NCBI GenBank assembly: GCA_013816405.1
Contig: JACDEL010000009.1
Location: forward strand, 1-39,853
DNA length: 39,853 bases
DNA from: Chloroflexota bacterium
Lineage (GTDB): Bacteria; Chloroflexota; Limnocylindria; QHBO01
Direction of reading: 5' to 3'
Of this stretch, positions 7,584 through 16,897 are shown one piece after another; positions within the stretch are counted from its first letter, which is position 1; each line of letters opens with the position of its first letter. A program made the translations under genes and the position numbers. Below the pieces are notes generated by a model. It searched no databases. It saw nothing but the letters and a program-made list of their open reading frames with translations, and was not told the origin of the DNA.

Positions 7584-8206
7584 CGGCCCAGCCTGCGTTC
7601 GGTCCCGGTCCGCAGCCGGGCGATGTTGTCGCGGTGCGCGACGGTCACCAGGATTGCGCCACCCAGGGCGAGTGCAACCGCCGCCCAGGTAGCCAAGCCC
7701 AGCAGCACCAGCACCACGGTGACGACCGGCGCCAGCAGCACCCCGGTCAGTGAGCCGAGCGAGACCGTGCGAGACCGCCACACGATCAGGGCTCCGAGTG
7801 GCAGCAGGATCGCGGCGGCCCAGGGGACCGTTGCCAGCATGGTGCCGGCGAAGGTGGCGACACCCCGCCCGCCCCGGAAGCCGATGAAGACCGAACGGAT
7901 GTGACCGGCCACCGCCGCGATCCCGACCGCCGCCGCGACCCACGCCGGCAAGCCCGGTGGGCCGGCGACATACAGCCATCCCACCATCAGGACCGCTACG
8001 ACGCCCTTCCCCACGTCGAGCAGGAAGGTCAGCACGGCCCCGGCCAGTCCGACCGTGCGCAGCGCGTTCGTGGCGCCGATGCGCCCGGATCCGTGCTCAC
8101 GAAGATCGACGCCGCCCGCCAGGCGGCTTACCAGCAGCCCGAATGGCAGCGCGCCGATGAGATAGCCGAGCAGGACCAGGACCGCCGCCCCAGGGATGCC
8201 TGTCAC
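7580..8206 (-). CDS. plsY: Glycerol-3-phosphate acyltransferase PlsY
   Basis: 208-aa membrane enzyme that acylates glycerol 3-phosphate using acyl phosphate, the first step of phospholipid synthesis. Conserved loops are visible: LPFGLLVSRL near the N-terminus, GSGRIGATNALRTVG (loop 1), GHIRSVFIGFRGGRGVAT (loop 2) and HRDNIARLRTGTERRLG at the C-terminus. I chose GTG 8206, which has GGGGGA six bases upstream; the open frame reaches 8278, but the added 24 residues are low-complexity and overlap the upstream gene. It is coupled to pgsA by a 4-base overlap, giving two steps of phosphatidylglycerol synthesis in one transcript. Confidence 0.92.
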   Translation of the reverse strand: MTGIPGAAVLVLLGYLIGALPFGLLVSRLAGGVDLREHGSGRIGATNALRTVGLAGAVLTFLLDVGKGVVAVLMVGWLYVAGPPGLPAWVAAAVGIAAVAGHIRSVFIGFRGGRGVATFAGTMLATVPWAAAILLPLGALIVWRSRTVSLGSLTGVLLAPVVTVVLVLLGLATWAAVALALGGAILVTVAHRDNIARLRTGTERRLGR

Positions 8207-8234
8207 GGTCGATCCCCCGCTCGCCGCACCGGCG

Positions 8235-8573
8235 CTAGGGCCGAACGGGATTGCGGCGGCCGAGCGCGCGAAGGCCAAAGGCCACCGCCACCCAGGCGAC
8301 GGCCACGCCGGCGCCGACGTACGCGGCGAACGGCATCCCGCTCGGCCAGGCCAGCGAGAAGGCGACGAGGCCGCTCACCGCAGCGCCGCCCACTGCCCAG
8401 GCGAGGAATCTGCGCGAGATGGCGCCCGGCGGCGCGGTCACGGAGGCGGAACGCTGCGCCTTGCGGCGCTCCAGCTGCTGCTGGCGCGCCCGAGCTGCGC
8501 CCGTCGCCGGAAGGGCGTACGGGTCCTGCTTCTTGGTCATGCGCTGATAGGCGCGGCGCTCTTCGCGAGACAT
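8235..8573 (-). CDS. Small membrane protein, 112 aa, first gene of the plsY-pgsA operon
   Basis: Unrecognised protein. The first 50 residues are basic and polar (many Arg, Lys, Gln), followed by two hydrophobic segments at about residues 52-72 and 80-100 and a short basic tail. This predicts two membrane helices with a cytoplasmic N-terminal extension. It sits 28 bases upstream of plsY on the same strand and has its own leaderless-type start (TAGACT seven bases before the ATG), so it is probably the first gene of the operon. A role in membrane lipid synthesis is suggested only by position. Confidence 0.6.
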   Translation of the reverse strand: MSREERRAYQRMTKKQDPYALPATGAARARQQQLERRKAQRSASVTAPPGAISRRFLAWAVGGAAVSGLVAFSLAWPSGMPFAAYVGAGVAVAWVAVAFGLRALGRRNPVRP

Positions 8574-8580
8574 CGGGCTG

Positions 8581-8609
8581 AGTCTAGTCGGTCATTCGGT
8601 CTGTACCAT
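8581..8609. promoter_or_regulatory. Compact divergent promoter pair (plsY operon / aceE)
   Basis: On the minus strand TAGACT (8586-8581) lies seven bases before the ATG at 8573. On the plus strand TACCAT (8604-8609) lies nine bases before the aceE ATG at 8619. Only 45 bases separate the two coding regions, which leaves no room for Shine-Dalgarno leaders and forces the two promoters to overlap. Confidence 0.45.
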
Positions 8610-8618
8610 AAGAACCCG

Positions 8619-11303
<2,685 letters not shown>

Positions 11304-11309
11304 TCGAGG

Positions 11310-11804
11310 CTATCCGCGCCCGCCGGCGATGAGCGGAGTCGCCCCTCGGAGACGCGCACCGCAGGCCGGGCAGTAGCGATAGTCGGGCTCAACCCAGGCG
11401 CTGCAGTCGTCGCATCGACCCCGGGGCAGGGCCCGCATGGCGACGACCAGCGCGGACATCGCGGCCCGTGCCGCCCGCCCCAGGCCGACGCCACCGGCCG
11501 GCATGATCGTCGGCCGCCAACGACGTTGGTTCGGTGCCGGAGCGGTGGCGGCGCTCAACTGCAGGAAGCGGAGCCGCGCGTAGTCGTATTCGGCGCGGGA
11601 ACGCGGGTCGGTCAGGAGCGATCGCACCGCATTCACGACCTGCATCTCCTCATTCGCGCGCCCGGAAGTGTTGCGGTCGGGGTGGAAGGCTCGAGCCAGC
11701 ACGCGGCAGGCGTCGACGATTTCGGCGCGACCGGCGCTCGGAAGGACTCCCAGCAGCCGGTAGACGTCGCGATCCGGTTGGTACGGCAGGAGGCGCAGGT
11801 CCAT
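11310..11804 (-). CDS. J-domain protein with C-terminal zinc ribbon
   Basis: 164-aa protein. Residues 8-65 form a J-domain with the HPD motif in ARAFHPDRNTSG, which would stimulate DnaK ATPase. The C-terminal ~35 residues hold a zinc ribbon with two CxxC pairs (CDDC and CPAC) about 15 residues apart. A weakly hydrophobic linker lies between. It lacks the Gly/Phe and peptide-binding regions of DnaJ, so it is a specialised co-chaperone rather than DnaJ itself. I chose ATG 11804 (MDLRLLPYQPDRDVYRLLGV); the frame is open to 11930 without family similarity. The sequence TACCAT lies 13 bases upstream of the start. Confidence 0.8.
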   Translation of the reverse strand: MDLRLLPYQPDRDVYRLLGVLPSAGRAEIVDACRVLARAFHPDRNTSGRANEEMQVVNAVRSLLTDPRSRAEYDYARLRFLQLSAATAPAPNQRRWRPTIMPAGGVGLGRAARAAMSALVVAMRALPRGRCDDCSAWVEPDYRYCPACGARLRGATPLIAGGRG

Positions 11805-11923
11805 CGGGGCTGGGCGGATGGTAGCTGACCGATGCCGGTGCCCGACGCACCCTGCCGCACATGCGATTTCCGAGCCTAATCCATCATTCTGGTAAGGTGG
11901 CGCAACAAAATAGAATTTGTGGC

Positions 11924-11952
11924 TTGACAAGTCACATACCAGGCACTAGTCT
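11924..11952 (+). promoter_or_regulatory. Sigma-70-type promoter of the DUF2089/DUF4097 operon
   Basis: TTGACA (11924-11929) and TAGTCT (11947-11952) are separated by exactly 17 bases. This is one of the few places here with a recognisable -35 box. Unlike the leaderless genes, the first ORF starts about 55 bases after the expected transcript start and has AAGGAG before it. An inverted repeat ACAAA-N6-TTTGT (11905-11920) and the small palindrome CTTGACAAG (11923-11931) overlap the -35 area and could be regulator sites. The stretch 11805-12012 holds no other gene. Confidence 0.65.
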
Positions 11953-12012
11953 GCAATCAACACCTTAGAAAAACACCAAGCGACTTAGCAAAAGACAAGG
12001 AGCGCAACAACG

Positions 12013-12168
12013 ATGTACAACCAATTCCAGTTGACGATCGTGAACACTGAGAACGATATCCGGGGAATCCGCTCTCGCAAGACGGTCCGCTCCCACGCGG
12101 CCACCATTGACAGCGGCATCAAGCGCGTCTTCCGCCTGAGCGGCGACCGCCATGTCGGGCGCCGATAG
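12013..12168 (+). CDS. Small basic peptide, 51 aa, leading the DUF2089 operon
   Basis: ATG 12013 is preceded by AAGGAG (11996-12001). The frame ends TAG at 12166-12168, immediately followed by the ATG of the next gene, so spacing argues for a genuine translated ORF. The peptide begins MYNQFQLTIVNTEN and is rich in Arg (SRKTVRSHAATIDSGIKRVF), with no cysteine and no membrane segment. I do not recognise a family. It could be a small DNA- or RNA-binding protein, or a leader peptide controlling the genes behind it; the promoter, ribosome site and tight junction favour a real gene. Confidence 0.55.
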   Translation: MYNQFQLTIVNTENDIRGIRSRKTVRSHAATIDSGIKRVFRLSGDRHVGRR

Positions 12169-12597
12169 ATGGCACGCGACGTCATCTCCACCTGTCCCGT
12201 CTGCGAGGGCGAGCTGGCGATCACGCGCCTGCACTGCCGCAGCTGCGGGACCGCGCTGGAAGGCGAGTTCGGGGTCGGCCGCTTCGGTCGCCTCTCGCGT
12301 GAGCAGCTCACCCTGCTCGAGTCCTTCCTCCGCTCTCGCGGCAACCTCAAGGACCTCGAGCGTGAGCTCGGCATCTCCTACCCAACCGTGCGCGGTCGGA
12401 TCGAGGCCCTCCTGCGCGCTCTCGGCCTGGCGGACGGCGACGAAGCTGCGCCCGATGAGCCGGTCGAGGCCGATGCCCCCATTCCAACCAGCGACGACGA
12501 TGCCGGCGAGCGCCGCGCCATCCTTGACCGACTCGCCCGCCGCGAAATCTCGGCTGAGGATGCCGCCGAAGCGCTCCGCGCCCTTGGAGGTGCGTAA
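12169..12597 (+). CDS. DUF2089-type zinc-ribbon / helix-turn-helix protein
   Basis: 142-aa protein. The N-terminus has a four-cysteine zinc ribbon (CPVC at residues 10-13 and CRSC about 14 residues later). It is followed by a helical section LSREQLTLLESFLRSRGNLK then DLERELGISYPTVRGRIEAL, which is the helix-turn-helix of DUF2089 proteins. The C-terminal 30 residues (RRAILDRLARREISAEDAAE) form a SHOCT-like segment also found at the ends of the next two genes. DUF2089 genes are often linked to DUF4097 genes, as here, and are inferred to be their regulators. TAG of the upstream peptide abuts its ATG. The product is probably cytoplasmic. Confidence 0.85.
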   Translation: MARDVISTCPVCEGELAITRLHCRSCGTALEGEFGVGRFGRLSREQLTLLESFLRSRGNLKDLERELGISYPTVRGRIEALLRALGLADGDEAAPDEPVEADAPIPTSDDDAGERRAILDRLARREISAEDAAEALRALGGA

Positions 12598-12600
12598 GCC

Positions 12601-13575
12601 ATGGCTACCTTCGTCCGCACGCAGTCAATCGATCACAATGTCGGAGACCGTGGCATGGTCTCGCTCAAGGTCACCTCGAGTGACGTGCAGGTCCGCGGCA
12701 TCTCCGGCGGCGAGGCTCACATTCGAGCCACCTTCGAGATCTCTGCCTCTTCCGATGCCGATGCCGATCGCATCTTCGAAGCCGTCCAGCTTCGCGTGAA
12801 TCGCGGCAGTGGCGAGCTGAGCGTCGAAGAGCAGGAAGGCAACCATTCCGTCGGCTCCGTGATCGGCCGCCTCGTTGGCGCCAACGGTCATTACGAGCTC
12901 GCCGTCGAGGCCGACGTGCCGGTCGCCGCCCAGGTCCAGCTAACCGCCGTCTCCTCTGACGTCGACGTGACTGATCTCCGCGGTGAGCAGCGGTATCAGA
13001 CCGTCTCGGGCGATCTGAGCGTGACCAACGGCGGAGGGTCGGTGCGCCTCCAGAGCGTGTCCGGCGACGCCACCGTCCGGGCGGAAGGGCCGCTCTCGAT
13101 CCAATCACAGGGTGTCTCCGGCGACCTGAACGTCACGGCACCCATCCTGCGATCGCTTCGCGCGAACACCGTCTCCGGGGACGTCGAGCTGGAGGCACAG
13201 CTCGACGAGGGGGGCGACTTCCGGGTCGAGACCGTCAGCGGGGACCTGAGCGTGGGCCTTGTCGGCGACGCGACATTCGAGATCCGCGGGCTCTCCACCG
13301 ACGTCAGCAGCGAGCTCGATCATCGGCTCGAGGGACAGGTCGATCGGCGGCGCCTGATCGTCGGCAATGGCGGTCCGCGCCTGGTCTTCAACTCGATGTC
13401 CGGGGACGTGGACGTGCGACGCCCGCGACGCCTCAGCGCCGATGCGAAGCAGCCCGAGCCCCGGTCAGCACCCACGGCAGCCGAGAAGCAGTCAGAGCTC
13501 GACGTCCTGCGCGCCCTCGAGCGTGGTGAGATCGACGTGGACGAGGCGACCCGTCGCCTGGCGGGGGGCCGCTAG
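12601..13575 (+). CDS. DUF4097 beta-helix protein with C-terminal SHOCT-like helix pair
   Basis: 324-aa protein with many repeats of the VSGD signature (YQTVSGDLSV, LQSVSGDATV, SQGVSGDLNV, ANTVSGDVEL, VETVSGDLSV, NSMSGDVDV), the hallmark of DUF4097 right-handed beta-helix or adhesin-like proteins such as Bacillus YvlB. No signal peptide or membrane segment is seen. Residues 295-324 (LDVLRALERGEIDVDEATRR) form a SHOCT-like helical tail shared with its neighbours. GGAGGTG 10 bases before the ATG provides a ribosome site. In Firmicutes such operons belong to cell-envelope stress regulons; a similar role here is inference. Confidence 0.88.
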   Translation: MATFVRTQSIDHNVGDRGMVSLKVTSSDVQVRGISGGEAHIRATFEISASSDADADRIFEAVQLRVNRGSGELSVEEQEGNHSVGSVIGRLVGANGHYELAVEADVPVAAQVQLTAVSSDVDVTDLRGEQRYQTVSGDLSVTNGGGSVRLQSVSGDATVRAEGPLSIQSQGVSGDLNVTAPILRSLRANTVSGDVELEAQLDEGGDFRVETVSGDLSVGLVGDATFEIRGLSTDVSSELDHRLEGQVDRRRLIVGNGGPRLVFNSMSGDVDVRRPRRLSADAKQPEPRSAPTAAEKQSELDVLRALERGEIDVDEATRRLAGGR

Positions 13576-13953
13576 ATGGGCGACGAGCTGACGACCGTCC
13601 TGCGCCTGGTGGCCGAGGGGAAGCTGAGCGCCGACGAGGCTGCTCCGATCATCGAGGCGCTGGGACGCCACAGCCCTCCACGACCCTCTGGGCCGCCCGC
13701 AGCGGTCCCGCCATCGACAACGGGCAAGGCTCGAGGACGGCGGGTCCGGATCCAGGTCACCGAGCGCGGGCGACGCGTGGTCGACGTGCGGGTTCCGCTC
13801 GCATTCGCCGCCATGGCGGCGCGGATGGTGCCCGGCATCCCGGACAGCTACGCCGTGCTCATCGAGCGAGCCGTCGAGGACGAAATGGTGGGACCGATCG
13901 TCGACCTGGCCGAGGACGAGGACGGCGACGCCGTTCTAATCACGGTCGAATGA
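13576..13953 (+). CDS. SHOCT-like domain protein of the DUF4097 operon, 125 aa
   Basis: Begins directly after the previous stop (TAGATG). Residues 1-30 (LTTVLRLVAEGKLSADEAAP) repeat the helical segment found at the C-termini of the two upstream proteins. A proline-rich linker follows, then a predicted alpha/beta domain (RRVRIQVTERGRRVVDVRVP to the end) ending in an acidic stretch VDLAEDEDGD. The shared helix pair suggests the three proteins interact or respond to the same partner. No catalytic motif is visible. Its TGA overlaps the ATG of the following transporter gene as ATGA. Confidence 0.75.
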   Translation: MGDELTTVLRLVAEGKLSADEAAPIIEALGRHSPPRPSGPPAAVPPSTTGKARGRRVRIQVTERGRRVVDVRVPLAFAAMAARMVPGIPDSYAVLIERAVEDEMVGPIVDLAEDEDGDAVLITVE

Positions 13954-15250
13954 CGGCCGCGGACGAGGCCCGGGCGCCGGCCACGCCCGCCCGGGGCGCG
14001 GGTCCCAACCTCCTCCGGCCGCTCCGCGTTCGGGACTTCCGCCTCCTGTTCGGCGGAGAGAGCGTCTCGGTGCTCGGCGACTACTTCCATTTCGTGGCGC
14101 TGGCCTGGCTGACCATCACGCTGACCGGGTCGGGACTGGCGCTGGGCGGCGTGCTGTTGGTCGCCGCCATTCCGCGCGCTGTCTTCGTACTGCTGGGTGG
14201 CGCCCTCTCGGACCGCTTCTCGCCGCGCAGCCTGATGCTCTACTCGAATGCCTTTCGAGCGATCGTGGTCGGCATCCTGGCGGCACTTATCCTGACGGGG
14301 AGCGCTGAGCTCTGGCATCTCTTCGTGATTGCCGGCATCTTCGGCGTGGTGGACCCGCTCTTCTATCCCGCCATCAGCTCGATCAGCCCGATGCTGGTGG
14401 ATGAGCCGATGCTTCCGCCAGCCAACGCCCTGATGCAGGGCAGCCAGCAGCTGCCTGGCCTGATCGGCCCCGTCCTGGCGAGCCTGCTCATCGCGTCGCT
14501 CCAGATCGGCGCGGCATTCGTGATCGATGCCGTCTCGTTCGCGATCGCGGCAATTGCCCTCCTGCTGATCGTGGGCGGGCGCCGGGCCGCTAGGGCAGAG
14601 GGCCCTGCCGATGACTTGAGACCAAGCCTGCTCGGCACGATCGCCGATGGCTTCAGGTTTGCGTGGAGCGATCCGGCGGTGCGCTCGCTCATCCTCCTGA
14701 CAGCGGCCTGCAACTTCGCCTTCAACGGTCCCCTGCTGGTCGGTCTGCCCTTCCTGGCCTAGACCAGCCTGGGTGGCGGCTCGGCGACGTTCGGGATCCT
14801 GCTCAGCGCCTTTGGCGCGGGCTCCCTGCTCGGGGCGGCTGGAGCGGGCTCGATCGCACGCGTTCCGCGATTGGGCACGGTAGTGCTCACGACGGCAATC
14901 GGCATGGGCGCTGCATTCGGGTTCCTGGGGATCGCGCCGAACCTCGTGGTCGCTTGCGCGATGCTGGCCGTTATCGGCATCGGGGCAGGATTGGTCAACG
15001 TGCATATCTTCTCGTGGCTCCAGGGGCGAACGGCGGACGACATGCGCGGCAGGGTCATGAGCATGGTGATGCTCGGCTCGATCGGACTGGCTCCGCTCAG
15101 CTACGGCATCGCCGGCGCGATCGTCGACCTGGGAGCGGTCCCGATCATGTTCGCGATCGCCGGCGGGATCGTGGTGGCGCCTCCCTGCTGGGATTCGGGT
15201 GGGGGGTCGCCGGTCGGATGACCTACGCACCAGAGAAGGCGCCCTCGTAG
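13950..15250 (+). pseudogene. MFS transporter with in-frame amber codon and a 3' frameshift
   Basis: A 12-helix major facilitator of the MFS_3 (EntS/macrolide efflux-like) type, starting ATG 13950 in overlap with the upstream stop. The frame reads well to GLPFLA, then meets TAG at 14760-14762, and continues in the same frame with clear family sequence (TSLGGGSATFGILLSAFGAG onwards). Near 15178-15182 a base appears to be missing: the frame ends PPCWDSGGGSPVG, while the +1 frame continues naturally as ASLLGFGWGVAGRM to TAG at 15248-15250. Two independent lesions argue for a pseudogene; sequencing error is the alternative. It is the last gene of the DUF2089/DUF4097 operon. Confidence 0.8.
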
Positions 15251-15253
15251 AAT
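15248..15253 (+). promoter_or_regulatory. Candidate -10 box of the GH13 gene (leaderless)
   Basis: TAGAAT, eight bases before GTG 15262, with no Shine-Dalgarno. The box overlaps the last codon of the broken MFS gene, so the glucosidase can be transcribed independently of it. Confidence 0.5.
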
Positions 15254-15261
15254 CCGAATCC

Positions 15262-16887
15262 GTGACCCCGCCCGCCAACGATCCAGCCGTTCCGTGGTGG
15301 ACGGGCGGGGTGATCTACCAGGTCTACCCGCGCAGCTTCGCCGATGCGAATGGCGACGGGATCGGTGACCTGGCGGGCGTGATGGCGCATCTCGACCACC
15401 TCGCCGGAACCAGGGACTCGCTCGGCGTCGACGCGGTCTGGCTGTCGCCCATCTACCCTTCCCCACTGGCCGATTTTGGCTACGACATCTCCGACTTCAC
15501 CGACGTGGCTCCCGAGTTCGGGACACTGGCCGATCTCGATCGGCTGGTCGAGGCCTGCCACGCACGCGGGCTGCGGCTGCTGCTCGACCTGGTCCCATGC
15601 CACACCTCGATCCATCACCCATGGTTCGTCGAGAGCCGATCGTCCCGCAGCAGCGCCGGTCGTGACTGGTACACCTGGGCCGATCCGGCGCCGGGCGGCG
15701 GGCCGCCGAACAACTGGATCTCATCGTTTGGCGGCTCTGCCTGGGAGCTCGACCCTGCGAGCGGCCAGTACTACCTCCACACCTTCTACCGCGAGCAGCC
15801 AGACCTGAACTGGCGGAACCCCGAGGTGGCCGATGCGATCTCCGGCGTGCTCCGCTTCTGGTTCGAGCGCGGCGTGGACGGCTTCCGGGTCGACGCCATC
15901 ATCCACGCCATCAAGGACAGCCAGCTGCGGGACAACCCACCTGCCGGCGGACCGATCCCCCCGTTCCCGCCCGATCCATCGGGCCACGACCCGGTGTTTA
16001 CCGTGGACCGTCCCGAGGTTCCGGAGGTGATCCGGCTGCTGCGCCGTGTTGCGAACGAGTACCCCGGGCGGCTGCTCATCGGCGAGGCGTACCTGCCCGT
16101 CGAACGGCTGGCCAGGTACCTCGGCGATGGGGCCGGAGACGGGTTCCAACGCGCCTTCGACTTCGAGCTGTCGGTGATCCCGTGGGGCGCCGAGCCGCTG
16201 CGCAGCACGATCGAGCGGGCGGAGCGCTTCACGCCGCCGGACGTCGAGCCGACCTGGGCGCTCTCCAACCACGACCTGTCGCGCCACGCCACGCGCTTCG
16301 GCGAGGAACGCTCCCGGCTGGCCGCGCTGCTCCTGCTCTCGATGCGCGGCACCCTCTGCCTGTACGCCGGCGAGGAGATCGGGATGGTGGACGGCCCCGA
16401 GGCGGCGACGTCACTGCACGACCGATTCGGGCGGGACCGCCAGCGAACCCCGATGCAGTGGGACGCGTCCCCCACCGGCGGCTTCACCGATGGCGACCCG
16501 TGGCTGCCGCTGGTCGACCCTGAGGAGCGGAACGTGGCGGACCAGTCTCGTGACCCGGGGTCGCTGCTCAGCCAGTACCGGCGGCTGCTGGCGCTGCGGC
16601 GGGGCTCGGCGGCGCTGCGCGACGGAGCACTGAGCCTGGTTCACGACCTGCCGCCGGATCTGCTGGCGTGGACGCGAACGGCCGACGGCGAGCGGGTCCT
16701 GATGGTCGCCAACCTGGGCGACGCGCCCGTCACCGTGGACCTGTCCGGGATCGGCTCGCAGGCCGACGTCGTGGCGGGCACCGGCTCGCGCCAGGGCTCA
16801 CAGCCCTTGGCCAACCTGCAGCTCGATCCGCTCGAAGGGCTGCTGCTGCGCCTGTGGAAGGCGGCGTGCCTGCGATCGGTGCTGTAA
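15262..16887 (+). CDS. GH13 family alpha-glucosidase / oligo-1,6-glucosidase
   Basis: 541-aa retaining glycoside hydrolase. The (beta/alpha)8 barrel carries the conserved regions: GVIYQVYPRSFADANGDGIG at the N-terminus (with the calcium-type loop), DGFRVDAIIHAIKD with the nucleophile Asp, LLIGEAYLP with the acid/base Glu, and LSNHDLSRHA with the third Asp. MQWD near residue 390 and the C-terminal beta domain are typical of the oligo-1,6-glucosidase, alpha-glucosidase and trehalose-linked subfamilies. No signal peptide is present, so it acts in the cytoplasm on imported oligosaccharides. GTG 15262 was chosen from the leaderless box; upstream residues of the open frame overlap the MFS pseudogene. 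Confidence 0.92.
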   Translation: MTPPANDPAVPWWTGGVIYQVYPRSFADANGDGIGDLAGVMAHLDHLAGTRDSLGVDAVWLSPIYPSPLADFGYDISDFTDVAPEFGTLADLDRLVEACHARGLRLLLDLVPCHTSIHHPWFVESRSSRSSAGRDWYTWADPAPGGGPPNNWISSFGGSAWELDPASGQYYLHTFYREQPDLNWRNPEVADAISGVLRFWFERGVDGFRVDAIIHAIKDSQLRDNPPAGGPIPPFPPDPSGHDPVFTVDRPEVPEVIRLLRRVANEYPGRLLIGEAYLPVERLARYLGDGAGDGFQRAFDFELSVIPWGAEPLRSTIERAERFTPPDVEPTWALSNHDLSRHATRFGEERSRLAALLLLSMRGTLCLYAGEEIGMVDGPEAATSLHDRFGRDRQRTPMQWDASPTGGFTDGDPWLPLVDPEERNVADQSRDPGSLLSQYRRLLALRRGSAALRDGALSLVHDLPPDLLAWTRTADGERVLMVANLGDAPVTVDLSGIGSQADVVAGTGSRQGSQPLANLQLDPLEGLLLRLWKAACLRSVL

Positions 16888-16897
16888 TACCGGGCGC

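Noticed and set aside
8196-8618. 141-residue N-terminal extension of aceE
   Set aside because: It overlaps plsY and a membrane gene on the other strand, is low in complexity, and the family N-terminus starts at ATG 8619 just after a -10 box.
14760-14762. Programmed recoding or amber suppression in the MFS gene
   Set aside because: A second lesion (frameshift near 15180) is needed as well, so simple decay or sequencing error is more economical.
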